Assembly (NCBI RefSeq): GCF_013409995.1
Contig: NZ_JACCBX010000012.1
Span: forward strand, 81,549-145,548
Length of the DNA stretch: 64,000 nt
Origin: Neobacillus driksii
GTDB taxonomy: Bacteria; Bacillota; Bacilli; Bacillales; Cytobacillaceae
Direction: 5' to 3'
Every line of letters starts with the position of its first letter. Within the stretch, counting starts at the first letter, position 1. Positions 16,589 through 24,543 of the stretch are shown piece by piece. Made by a program: the position numbers and the translations under genes. The notes beneath the pieces are model-generated. The model was not told the DNA's origin and made no database searches. It saw nothing but the letters and a program-made list of their open reading frames with translations.

Positions 16589-17056
16589 ATGATAACACTA
16601 AACGAAAAACCAGTTGTTAAGGCAGAAATGCTTATCCGCAAACCAGTTGAGGAAGTATATGAAGCTTTCATCAATCCTGAAATCACGACAAAGTTTTGGT
16701 TTACTAAAAGCAGCGGAAGATTGGAAGAGAGTAAAACCATCAGGTGGGATTGGGAAATGTATGGTGTTGGCGATGAATTATTTGTTAAAGAAATGGAGCA
16801 AAACAAGCTAATAAGGATTGAATGGACCGATGGCACCCAGGTGGAGTGGCTATTCACTCCCCGAGCAGATAATCAAACTTTTGTTTCCATCACAAACTAT
16901 GGCTTTTCTGGCAGTGGCGATGAAATGGTCGCCCGAGCCATTGATTCTATGGGAGGATACACAATGGTACTCTCTGGATTAAAGGCCTATTTAGAGCACA
17001 ACATTCAATTAAATCTCGTAGCTGATAAGGCGCCAGACGCAAATGTAAACCTATAA
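16589..17056 (+). CDS. SRPBCC/AHSA1 family protein
   Basis: A 155-residue START-like protein. The pattern VKAEMLIRKPVEEVYEAFINPEITTKFWF followed by WDWEMYGVGDELFVKEME and a long C-terminal helix (GGYTMVLSGLKAYLEHN) is typical of AHSA1/YndB proteins, which form a hydrophobic pocket. Specific ligand unknown. GGAGAAG precedes the ATG by about 11 nt and a hairpin terminator follows. Confidence 0.85.
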   Translation: MITLNEKPVVKAEMLIRKPVEEVYEAFINPEITTKFWFTKSSGRLEESKTIRWDWEMYGVGDELFVKEMEQNKLIRIEWTDGTQVEWLFTPRADNQTFVSITNYGFSGSGDEMVARAIDSMGGYTMVLSGLKAYLEHNIQLNLVADKAPDANVNL

Positions 17057-17067
17057 GAATAAAAAAG

Positions 17068-17104
17068 GCAGCTAAATTCACAAGGATTTAGTCTGCTATT
17101 TTTC
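17068..17104 (+). terminator. Intrinsic terminator after the SRPBCC gene
   Basis: GCAGCTAAAT (17068-17077) pairs with ATTTAG-T-CTGC (17086-17096) over an 8-nt loop, followed by TATTTTTC. Confidence 0.8.
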
Positions 17105-17137
17105 ATGTTAGGGAAGAGTTAAAAGGGAGTAAAGACA

Positions 17138-17191
17138 ATGGAAAAATATATCGAGCGCATAAAACAGGTTTACCCAAGCCTTTCCATTTGA
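17138..17191 (+). pseudogene. 17-codon remnant of a lost gene
   Basis: A good ribosome site (AAGGGAGT) precedes an ATG opening MEKYIERIKQVYPSLSI, then a stop and no continuation in any frame. This N terminus resembles aminoglycoside-phosphotransferase-like proteins of bacilli, but that is a weak recollection. It looks like the 5' stub of a deleted gene. Confidence 0.4.
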
Positions 17192-17240
17192 AAATGATAT
17201 AAAAGCATATAGATAGAATACTAAAATGGAGGGAAGATAT

Positions 17241-17932
17241 ATGAGGCAAATCATTGCACTTGGCGGCGGTTTCTCTATGGAACCAGAAAATACGTTATTG
17301 GATACTTACATTCTGAAGCAATCGCGTAAAGACAATCCCAAAATTTGTTTTATCCCCCCTGCAAGTGGAGATTCAGAAGATTATATTCAAAGATTTTATC
17401 GTTTTTTCCAAAAACAAAATTGTAGACCATCTCATCTATCATTATTCCGACCGCCAAAAAGAGACTTAGAGAGCTTTATTTTGGAAAAAGATATTATATA
17501 TGTTGGCGGTGGAAATACAAAGAATCTGTTGGCTTTATGGAAAGATTGGGGATTAGCACCATTTTGAGAAAAGCTTGGGATCAAGGAATTCTTTTAGCGG
17601 GGATTAGTGCCGGTTCTATTTGTTGGTTCGAGGAAGGTGTAACCGACTCATTTGGCGAAGGGTTTGAGCCACTGAGCTGCTTAGGTTTCTTAAAAGGCAG
17701 TAATTGCCCACATTATGATGGCGAAGCAGATAGAAGACCGAAGTACCATACGTTAATTGGGGCAAATAAAATACAAGCAGGTATAGCTGCAGATGATGGA
17801 GTGGCTATTCATTACATTGAGCAAGAAATAAGTAAAATAGTTAGCTCAAGACCAACTAGCAAAGCCTATCAAGTATCCTATGAACATAAAGTGATTGAAA
17901 CTGAACTTCAAACAGAATTCTTAGGGTCTTAA
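17241..17932 (+). pseudogene. Peptidase S51 family gene with one frameshift
   Basis: The first part (from MRQIIALGGGFSMEP, ATG at 17241 with GGAGGG 7 nt upstream) runs to IIYVGGGNTKNLLALWKDWGL and stops at 17567. The continuation in another frame gives STILRKAWDQGILLAGISAG with the catalytic serine elbow, then NCPHYDGEADRRPKYH to 17932. Joined, this is a full-length (about 230 aa) peptidase E-like protein of family S51, which cleaves after aspartate. The break near 17553-17560 equals loss of one base. Confidence 0.85.
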
Positions 17933-18047
17933 GTATTGCACTTTTCTCTAATAAAGAAATAAAGAGAAAATAGGTATAATTACCTATCTCTTTAAGCAGT
18001 ATATAGATGTTACTAGCCAATTTACATAAAGGGAGGAATTAAAAACA

Positions 18048-18182
18048 ATGACCAATAAGAATAACAACCGTAACCAACCGCATACTGGCGGAAGTAAAGC
18101 AGATACGGAATTCGGTGCAGAACAAGGCCTAAGTAAGAAAGCTAGGAACCAGGCTGCCAGAGATAATAATAAGAACTCATAA
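18048..18182 (+). CDS. Small Asn/Gln-rich protein, 44 aa, gamma-SASP-like
   Basis: GGGAGGAATT precedes the ATG. The peptide starts MTNKNNNRNQPHTGGSKADT and contains TEFGAEQ, like the TEFA repeat of gamma-type small acid-soluble spore proteins, then basic and Asn-rich residues. Hydrophilic, no Cys or Trp. A strong bidirectional terminator follows. A spore protein is a plausible guess from composition and the short motif only. Confidence 0.6.
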   Translation: MTNKNNNRNQPHTGGSKADTEFGAEQGLSKKARNQAARDNNKNS

Positions 18183-18190
18183 TTCACAGC

Positions 18191-18219
18191 AAAAAAAACG
18201 CCTCTTATGGCGTTTTTTA
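18191..18219. terminator. Strong bidirectional terminator
   Basis: AAAAAACGCC (18193-18202) pairs with GGCGTTTTTT (18209-18218) over a 6-nt loop. It serves the 44-aa gene and the convergent haemolysin III family gene. Confidence 0.9.
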
Positions 18220-18222
18220 ATT

Positions 18223-18870
18223 TCATATAACAAAATAAAATACACATAAGAAGTGAGACATACTCCCAAGCATGATAAAGATGTGGAAAATCTCATGAAA
18301 GCCCATGTATTTAGATTGAAGGAATTTTGGCTTTGCTCCATAAATGACACCGCCAATGGTATAAAAAATTCCACCGAGTATTAATAAAAACAAACCCTTT
18401 GGATCCAAGCTCCCGGCTAATGGCGAGAATACAAACACAATCATCCAGCCCATGACAAGATACAGTGCTGTTGAAATCCAGCGCGGACAATTAAACCAAA
18501 CCATCTTAAACACGACTCCACTTAATGCAACTGCAGCAATAATTGAAAACAGGATATTACCCGTTGTACCATTTAAACTGATAAAACAAAATGGTGTGTA
18601 GGTACCTGCAATCAAAATAAAAATCATCGAGTGATCGAGGCGTCTTAAAAAAGCAATGACATGATCTTTAGCGATTACCATATGGTAGGTGGCTGAAGCT
18701 GAATATAGGAGAATCATGCTGACGCCAAAAATGATGACAGCGGTGATCGCTATCGCTGAAGATGTCGTACTCGACACTTTAATTACCATCGCAAGAAGTC
18801 CTACGAAAGATAAAAGTGCACCTGATAAATGAGTGAGTCCATTAATTGGTTCCCGAATATAATTACTCAA
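18223..18870 (-). CDS. Haemolysin III/TrhA family membrane protein
   Basis: A 215-residue, seven-helix membrane protein of the YqfA/TrhA (PAQR-like) family. Seen: REPINGLTHLSGALLSFVG at the N terminus, the SATYHM segment with a conserved metal-ligand histidine, LDHSMIFILIAGTYTPF, and the C-terminal FHEIFHIFIMLGSMSHF with two more histidines. These are the conserved Ser/His/Asp positions of the superfamily. A TTG at 18868-18870 preceded by CAGGAGGG is the likely start. Confidence 0.85.
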   Translation of the reverse strand: MSNYIREPINGLTHLSGALLSFVGLLAMVIKVSSTTSSAIAITAVIIFGVSMILLYSASATYHMVIAKDHVIAFLRRLDHSMIFILIAGTYTPFCFISLNGTTGNILFSIIAAVALSGVVFKMVWFNCPRWISTALYLVMGWMIVFVFSPLAGSLDPKGLFLLILGGIFYTIGGVIYGAKPKFLQSKYMGFHEIFHIFIMLGSMSHFLCVFYFVI

Positions 18871-18999
18871 GTTAAAACCCTCCTGATACTGCATGTAGTT
18901 TTGATAACTACTTATAATGATACTCATAAAACAACACCTAGTCAACTGATAAATGTTACGATATAATGTTAATCAGATAACACGTAGAACGGAGTTTTT

Positions 19000-19593
19000 A
19001 TGATGGAAAAAATCACAGAAATACTTGAACAGCTTGGACTTGAAACAAACCTATCGTTAGATGAAATACCGAATATTGATTTGTATATGGATCAAGTGAT
19101 TCAGCTATTTGAAAACAAATTTGTCGACTCAAAGCGAAATGATGAGGAAAAGATTCTTACAAAAACGATGATTAATAACTATGCAAAGGGGAAGCTCATT
19201 TTCCCGATTAAAAATAAGAAGTATTCCAAAGAGCATTTGATTTTAATGAGTTTAATATACCAACTTAAAGGCGCTCTATCCATTAATGATATCCAGGTAA
19301 CACTGGATGGGTTGAATAAAAGAATTATTAAAGAGGATATAGAAATCGATTCTTTTTATAATAGTTATTTAGCTCTCTCCCAAAAAAATGTCGCTGATTT
19401 CAATAATGATATTAACGAACGGGTCAAGGATGTAAATGAAGAAGTAGCAAAAATGGAGGATCGGAACTCTGCTTATCTCGAGCAGGTACTCATGATTTCC
19501 TCACTCGTACACATGAGTAACCTATATCGAAAAGTGGCTGAAAAGTTGGTGGACGAAATCGTAGTGGATAAAGAAGGAAAGCGTCATAGATAA
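19000..19593 (+). CDS. DUF1836 family protein
   Basis: A 197-residue cytoplasmic protein matching DUF1836, whose N-terminal half looks like a winged-helix DNA-binding fold: KILTKTMINNYAKGKLIFP then KKYSKEHLILMSLIYQLKGALSI. The C-terminal part is acidic and helical. A regulatory role is plausible but unproven. Two adjacent ATG codons offer starts at 19000 or 19003. Confidence 0.8.
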   Translation: MMEKITEILEQLGLETNLSLDEIPNIDLYMDQVIQLFENKFVDSKRNDEEKILTKTMINNYAKGKLIFPIKNKKYSKEHLILMSLIYQLKGALSINDIQVTLDGLNKRIIKEDIEIDSFYNSYLALSQKNVADFNNDINERVKDVNEEVAKMEDRNSAYLEQVLMISSLVHMSNLYRKVAEKLVDEIVVDKEGKRHR

Positions 19594-19614
19594 CCATATC
19601 TTTGACGCTTTTTC
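19578..19614. terminator. Bidirectional terminator overlapping the DUF1836 stop codon
   Basis: AAAGCGTCA-T-AGATA (19578-19592) pairs with TATCT-T-TGACGCTTT (19597-19611) around ACCA, a 14-bp two-part stem, followed by TT. It overlaps the DUF1836 stop and faces the convergent beta-helix gene. Confidence 0.85.
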
Positions 19615-19622
19615 TATGTGAT

Positions 19623-21167
19623 TCACACATTTATTCGAATATCCTCTACATCTTTACCAATATCAATCGCTTTTAAGGCGGAGTCACGAACCTCGACGTG
19701 ATTTATCGAAATTGAATCAGCCCGATTTTCTCCTCCATAAACCTTGATAGCTGCACTAGCACTCTTAAAATCTTTGACTGAAATATTGTTTAGAACCACA
19801 TTTCTTGCTCGGTACTGTATCGCAATAATAGGGATTCTTCTATAGTCATAATCAGGGTCACCAATCAATGTAAACTGGTTGACCACAACATTTTTATAGC
19901 CGGATACGACTAAGCCGCGAGGTTTGGATTCTTTATATAAATCTGTAAAAATCGGTTTAATGGCAGCAAGATTCACAGCAGTAATATTGTATGCCGACTG
20001 TGACTCCCTATCTGTGCTTTTATGGTGTCCGATATGGCGGAAGTTATAGGAACGGTTGTCGTTTAAGGAGATATGCCCAACGATTTGCACATTAGAAGCT
20101 GCAGATGAGTTTTGATGTGCTTTTATTTCAATACCCCCAAAACACCTGGCTGAAGAATTATTAACTAAGAGTACATTCCTAGAACCATCATCAATTTCGA
20201 ACCCATTTGAATTTGAAAATCCCTTTTGATGAGCCAGCCCGCTTGGGTCACACATATGAGAGTTCGAAATAAAGATGTAATCACTATGATGGGTGGTAAT
20301 TCCGTCATCTCCAAAACCATATCCATTTAAATTGTCGAGCCAAACATATTGGCTGCCGCCTTTGGCGCGATAACCGTCTCCTGCATAATTGTACAAGGTA
20401 GAGGAAATATCAAAGCAATGAAGTCCCGGATTAATTGCTTCAACATCTTTTACCCAACCATAGCTGACGTTCGCATAAGTTAGACAGCTTGAGTGATTGC
20501 CCCACGTACACGTCTTTTTTACATCCCCAAGCCTTTCAACATTCCAATCTAGACTCAGACCCTGCACATATAAATGATGATTTCCGTTCCAATGATTGGC
20601 GTTGGTAATTAGTCTCGTTCCTTTCGGGGCTCTTTCATGTAGTTTAATCGTTGTTTTTCCCTTTCCGGCTCCTACTAGGCATGTCCAGGAAGGAAGGCGA
20701 ATGCCTTTTGTCATAAAAACCCCCTCAGGAATATTTACCCTAACCCTGCCATTTCCAAGCGCTCTTTTAAAGGCAGTTGTGTTATCGCTTTTTCCATCCC
20801 CAATCCCGCCAAAATCGATAATATTTACTTCCCTGGTAATTCGACTTATTAACTTTTTGTACTGATCATCCAGCTTCGGTTTCCACTTAGGGAACACATT
20901 CCCATCAGAATCGATGTATACAGGGGTAGGCTTTAAGAGGTTAAACGGCCGAGCGAATAATCGGAAAATGTGCTCCATCATCCTTTTGAAAAAAGAAACT
21001 TCTTTTGGTTCCTTGTTGAATTGTGGGGCAGGCTTATTCATATGGCATTGTTGAAAAAGCTGCTCAGTTTCTTTAATCACCGCTTCTATATCTATTTGCT
21101 TTTCTGAAATAACCGATAGAAGCTCTCCATTTTTCCTTGGATCATGGTCTTTATCTAAAAAAATCAT
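19623..21167 (-). CDS. Pectate-lyase-superfamily parallel beta-helix protein
   Basis: A 514-residue protein. The N-terminal ~120 residues are charged and unrecognised. From about residue 120, NIIDFGGIGDGKSDNTTAF is the pectate-lyase-3/glycoside-hydrolase-28-type entry motif, followed by repeated short strands (GNHHLYVQGLSLDW, VWLDNLNGYGFGDDGITTHH, NVLLVNNSSARCFGGIEIKAH) forming a right-handed beta-helix. Similar proteins are polysaccharide lyases, hydrolases or tail spikes. No signal peptide is evident. Start at ATG 21167 with GGAGTGA upstream. Confidence 0.8.
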   Translation of the reverse strand: MIFLDKDHDPRKNGELLSVISEKQIDIEAVIKETEQLFQQCHMNKPAPQFNKEPKEVSFFKRMMEHIFRLFARPFNLLKPTPVYIDSDGNVFPKWKPKLDDQYKKLISRITREVNIIDFGGIGDGKSDNTTAFKRALGNGRVRVNIPEGVFMTKGIRLPSWTCLVGAGKGKTTIKLHERAPKGTRLITNANHWNGNHHLYVQGLSLDWNVERLGDVKKTCTWGNHSSCLTYANVSYGWVKDVEAINPGLHCFDISSTLYNYAGDGYRAKGGSQYVWLDNLNGYGFGDDGITTHHSDYIFISNSHMCDPSGLAHQKGFSNSNGFEIDDGSRNVLLVNNSSARCFGGIEIKAHQNSSAASNVQIVGHISLNDNRSYNFRHIGHHKSTDRESQSAYNITAVNLAAIKPIFTDLYKESKPRGLVVSGYKNVVVNQFTLIGDPDYDYRRIPIIAIQYRARNVVLNNISVKDFKSASAAIKVYGGENRADSISINHVEVRDSALKAIDIGKDVEDIRINV

Positions 21168-21330
21168 TGTTTTCACTCCAGGCATTACACTTTTTTAAAC
21201 TATTATTACCTATATAGAAGAAAACCTCTAGCAAAAGGAAAAACTGAACTTTTTGTGAACAAAGAGGTCGCGGCAATGGGTTATCGAATACTTACTATGA
21301 TAGTTATTTATTTGAAGGGAGGTACTAACG

Positions 21331-22226
21331 ATGATATACAAAAGGACAATCAGTTTACTTGTTATACTCATTACCATTCTTTCTATTTTTTCCACGTCAT
21401 ATGCGATCGTTTCGAATCAAGGACCAGGTGAATATGAATACCGATCTATATTTGGTGAGAAAGTATCCATTTATGGGAAGGGGCTATACAGTCATGACTC
21501 CGTGTCAATGGCTGCACAAGCCATCGCTCAAGACTATGTTACACTATTTCTAGGTGTTCCATTACTGCTGCTATCATTCTATATGTATCGAAAAGGTTTT
21601 CTTAAAGGAAGTCTCCTGCTAACGGGTACGTTAGGATATTTCCTATACACCTATGCCTCTTACTCCTTTCTTTCCATGTACAATTCTATGTTCCTAACCT
21701 ATGTGGCACTTATGTCAGCCAGTTTTTTTGCCTTATCCTCATGATGATGTCCTATGATGTTGAAAAATTACCCTTATTTTTCACGAAAAAAATGCCGGTA
21801 AAATTTCTAGGAGGCTTCTTACTTTTTGGTTCATTTGTGTTTGGAATGATGTGGACAGGAAAGCTGGGTCTCCCGCTCTTAAACAATACACCACCAGCAG
21901 ATTTACAGCACTACACTACTTTTGTAATACAGGCACTAGACTTAGGATTTGTCGTGCCTACAGGTCTGCTTGCTGGGATCCTGTTAATCATGCGAAAACC
22001 ATTTGGCTACTTGCTCACCCCTGTGATTATTATTAAAGAGATTACTTTACTAACAGCATTGACAGCCAAGATTCTCCTCCAATTAAAGGCTGGAGTGGAG
22101 ATAGGCTATCTGCTTGTTTGGAGTGTTATTCTCTTTAATCTTTTGGTTATAATCTGCATGATTCTATTGATGAAAAATATTAAAGAGAACGAGGAAAAAC
22201 CAAGTACTGGTATGAACTTGCATTAA
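21331..22226 (+). pseudogene. Polytopic membrane protein split by a frameshift
   Basis: Frame one (ATG at 21331 after GGGAGG) encodes 137 residues with an N-terminal hydrophobic segment and two more membrane segments, stopping at 21744. Frame two, from ATG at 21741, encodes 161 residues with four to five segments. The break lies just after a run of seven T at about 21723-21729; adding one T joins them smoothly (ASFFCLILMMMSYDVEK). Either one seven-helix protein broken at a homopolymer or, less likely, two ATGA-coupled proteins. Family not recognised. Confidence 0.65.
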
Positions 22227-22234
22227 AAATCAAA

Positions 22235-22264
22235 AAGGAGCTGTTGACAAACGGCTCCTTGTTT
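22235..22264 (+). terminator. Intrinsic terminator after the split membrane gene
   Basis: AAGGAGC (22235-22241) pairs with GCTCCTT (22254-22260), followed by GTTT. Confidence 0.7.
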
Positions 22265-22382
22265 ACATATAAAAACCTGCAGCTAATAATCCAACTGGTA
22301 AGCTTCCAGCAATAAATAGCCTAGATATACTCACTTTACCATATAAGATAACGGTTCCAATCTTATGATCCCAACTGGACAT
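22263..22382 (-). other. Possible 39-codon membrane gene remnant
   Basis: In the 251-bp gap before the DUF3892 gene, a minus-strand frame reads MSSWDHKIGTVILYGKVSIS and then RLFIAGSLPVGLLAAGFYM. The second half resembles a transporter loop of the kind seen in TRAP large subunits. The ribosome site is weak (CCAGGA) and the frame overlaps a terminator. It may be a decayed fragment or a small membrane peptide. Confidence 0.25.
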
Positions 22383-22477
22383 TCCTGGATTATGGCCTTT
22401 TTTGTCAGTTTTGTGTATTTTGAATATTTAGCAGCCATTTGCAACAAAATACTAACATACGTTCGGAGGTGGAGATT

Positions 22478-22792
22478 ATGGAAAATAAGAATTTTGAAAA
22501 AATCTACGATCAATACAAGCAGCAAAGTGAGCACGAAGCGCAGGCAGAGGCTAGTCAAAGCAATCCTGATGGAAAAGAAGAATTCGTGGCCGTGAAGAAA
22601 AATGATGATGGAGACATCATCGCATTCAAAACAAGCTCAGGCAGAGAGCTGGATTACATCACAGCGTTAACGGAAGCCAAATCAGGTCAGATTGCCCACG
22701 TTGATGTCTTTCATAAATACGGCAGAGATATTATTCGAAGTGAACCAGATGGGATAAAAGAAAACAATCTTGATCGACTTCCCGAATTTTAG
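22478..22792 (+). CDS. DUF3892 family protein
   Basis: A 104-residue hydrophilic protein. The C-terminal ~60 residues (FVAVKKNDDGDIIAFKTSSGRELDY through the IRSEPDG ending) match DUF3892; the N-terminal part is Gln/Glu-rich and helical. GGAGGTGGAG precedes the ATG at 22478. Cytoplasmic, function unknown. Confidence 0.8.
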   Translation: MENKNFEKIYDQYKQQSEHEAQAEASQSNPDGKEEFVAVKKNDDGDIIAFKTSSGRELDYITALTEAKSGQIAHVDVFHKYGRDIIRSEPDGIKENNLDRLPEF

Positions 22793-22905
22793 TTTAGCAA
22801 AGGGAGTGGCACAATGTTGCTGCTCTCTTTCTCTTTTTTTAGAAAAAGGTTTTTTTACAAATAAATGGAATATACATAATTAGTTGTGTTTTTGGGGGGA
22901 TGTAG

Positions 22906-23235
22906 ATGAAGTCCTTGAGACTAATAGGGACTACTGTATCAGTTGGAAGTTTTATTTTTTGCGCTTATATTTTACTATTTAACCCTTATATCCATACAAG
23001 TGTAGACCTAGATGTATTATATTCGTTTTCGATTATGTACTTACTGCCAATGCTATTGAAATATTACTCAAGTCATTCATTGAAACCGATACTGCTTATG
23101 ATTGGCTCTATCTGGGCATTGCCAATCAGTTTATATTGTTTAGCCACCCCTGGAGTTTTTAAATATCTTGTTATTGGACCACTTTTATTAGCTATTATTA
23201 GTATTATAATGTTTAAGAATAAAAGAAATTCCTAG
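22906..23235 (+). CDS. Small membrane protein, 109 aa
   Basis: Four predicted membrane segments (about residues 5-25, 38-50, 60-78, 85-103) and a basic C terminus (KNKRNS). GGGGGGA lies upstream of the ATG. No recognised family. It is followed after 16 bp by the Cys/Asp-rich membrane protein. Confidence 0.6.
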   Translation: MKSLRLIGTTVSVGSFIFCAYILLFNPYIHTSVDLDVLYSFSIMYLLPMLLKYYSSHSLKPILLMIGSIWALPISLYCLATPGVFKYLVIGPLLLAIISIIMFKNKRNS

Positions 23236-23251
23236 AGAAAAAGGTGGAATT

Positions 23252-23530
23252 ATGTTTTTTCTTTTGCTGACAGGGATGATTATTTCATTTGTGGTCGGAA
23301 CCACGTTATTAATCAATGGTGAAATGGTTTTTGGGATACTTGCCACAGTGCTGGGTATTTTATTACTGCTGTTTACACTGTTTTATTATGGAAGAAAGAA
23401 ATACCGTAAAAAGAAGTATGACTGTACACCAGACTGTCCGACTTTTGATTGCGGACCGGACTGTGATGGTAAATCCGATTGTGATGGGGGACCTGATTGT
23501 GACTGTGATTGTGGACCAAATTGTAATTAA
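23252..23530 (+). CDS. Two-helix membrane protein with Cys/Asp-rich tail
   Basis: A 92-residue protein: two hydrophobic helices (about residues 2-20 and 26-47), a basic KKYRKKK stop-transfer stretch, then a 35-residue tail with ten cysteines alternating with aspartate and glycine (DCTPDC, FDCGPDCDG, DCDCDCGPNCN). The tail is likely cytoplasmic by the positive-inside rule and could bind metal. AAAAGGTGG precedes the ATG. No family recognised. The DUF2085 coding region begins within its last codons in another frame. Confidence 0.7.
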   Translation: MFFLLLTGMIISFVVGTTLLINGEMVFGILATVLGILLLLFTLFYYGRKKYRKKKYDCTPDCPTFDCGPDCDGKSDCDGGPDCDCDCGPNCN

Positions 23531-23861
23531 TCTGAAGCGGCTGATTGATATTGTACCTTGTCATCGGATGAAGTCAAGAAGTCTAACGATTAAAGGATAT
23601 ACACTGCCAATATGCGCAAGGTGCACGGGAATATTATTGGGGTATTTATTTTTCCCTTTTCTATTTGTCTATGATTTAGATTTCCCACTTTGGCTAGGTA
23701 TCACATTAAATTTTCGAATGGTTTTGGATGGTTGGACCCAAAAAAGGAAATATCGAATGAGTAATAACACATTGAGAGTATCAACTGGTATCGTGAGCGG
23801 CTTTGGTCAGAGCATTATTATCGTTAGTCTTAGTCAAATTATAATTTCGATTTTATTGTAA
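23511..23861 (+). CDS. DUF2085 family membrane protein
   Basis: The frame contains IVPCHRMKSRSLTIKGYTLP then ICARCTGILLGYL, the CH...CARCTG signature of DUF2085, followed by membrane segments and LDGWTQKRKYRMSNN. The cysteines and histidine may bind a metal. The start is uncertain: the GTG at 23511 gives 116 residues, close to the family size, but lacks a clear ribosome site; the open frame extends upstream through the preceding gene. Translation may depend on coupling with the Cys/Asp-rich gene it overlaps. Confidence 0.7.
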   Translation: MDQIVINLKRLIDIVPCHRMKSRSLTIKGYTLPICARCTGILLGYLFFPFLFVYDLDFPLWLGITLNFRMVLDGWTQKRKYRMSNNTLRVSTGIVSGFGQSIIIVSLSQIIISILL

Positions 23862-23941
23862 AAAAGTAAACTACTATCCGTTTCATGCTCGTCCTAGAAA
23901 GCATAGTATAAATAAGGACGTTATGAAAGGAAGTATGTTTT

Positions 23942-24037
23942 ATGTTTGATTTCCTATTTGATTTCTTATCTCAGCTAATCACACTGATTTACCAGTTCCT
24001 TTTAAACATTTTAGAAGTATTTCAAAATCTTTTATAA
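23942..24037 (+). CDS. 31-residue amphipathic peptide
   Basis: AAAGGAAG lies 8 nt before the ATG; the peptide MFDFLFDFLSQLITLIYQFL plus LNILEVFQNLL is almost wholly helical and hydrophobic with only three acidic residues and no basic ones. A terminator follows directly, so it forms its own small transcription unit. Upstream, GCATAGTATA fits the GCATAnnnTA -10 of sigma-K promoters. Could be a spore-coat peptide, a membrane-active peptide or a type I toxin-like peptide; not recognised. Confidence 0.55.
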   Translation: MFDFLFDFLSQLITLIYQFLLNILEVFQNLL

Positions 24038-24065
24038 AGGTCGAGAATACCGGCCTTTTTTTTGT
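24037..24065 (+). terminator. Intrinsic terminator after the 31-aa gene
   Basis: AAGGTCG (24037-24043) pairs with CGGCCTT (24051-24057, one G-U pair), followed by a run of T. Confidence 0.8.
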
Positions 24066-24105
24066 TAAAGTAAAATTATTGGAATGTAAAGGTTGTGTTG
24101 TTGTT

Positions 24106-24531
24106 GTGGAATGCTTAGGGTGTAATTTGGCAAATAAAAATCTGCCTGTACATGTTGTTTTTGAAGATGAATATGTTTGTTGTTTCCTAGACCATGAGCC
24201 ATTTAATGAAGGGCATATTATGATAGTGCCTAAACAACATGTTTATGACGCAGATGAACTTGACGAAAACACAGCAAATTCAATTATGAAAGCATCTATT
24301 CTTCTATCAAAAGCAATTAAAAAACTGTTTAATCCGGATGGGATCACCATATGCCAAAATGGCGGGGTATTTAATGAATTAGCGCACTACCATATGCATG
24401 TTGTACCTAAATATAAAGATCAATCATTTGCTAATTTTTATTTAGAAGATGAGATTATCATAGAAGATGAAACGAAGTTAAAAGAAACAACTAGAAAACT
24501 AATTGATGCAATTGGTGAGTTAATCAAATAA
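24106..24531 (+). CDS. HIT family hydrolase
   Basis: A 141-residue histidine-triad protein acting on nucleotide phosphoramidates or dinucleotides. The triad is visible as HYHMHVVPKY (HxHxH) near the C terminus; FLDHEPFNEGHIMIVPK is the typical N-terminal strand region. I prefer the GTG at 24106 with AAAGGTTG upstream; a TTG at 24079 would extend the protein by nine residues. It is 12 bp ahead of the phosphatase-nucleotidyltransferase fusion and probably co-transcribed. Confidence 0.85.
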   Translation: MECLGCNLANKNLPVHVVFEDEYVCCFLDHEPFNEGHIMIVPKQHVYDADELDENTANSIMKASILLSKAIKKLFNPDGITICQNGGVFNELAHYHMHVVPKYKDQSFANFYLEDEIIIEDETKLKETTRKLIDAIGELIK

Positions 24532-24543
24532 AAGGAGATGCTT

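Noticed and set aside
22331..22558. Minus-strand 75-codon frame over the DUF3892 start
   Set aside because: Overlaps the supported DUF3892 gene and its ribosome site and has no start support.
23316..23510. Extended N terminus of the DUF2085 frame
   Set aside because: It only reads the Cys/Asp-rich gene in another frame, giving low-complexity VNPIVMGDLIVTVIVD sequence unlike the family.
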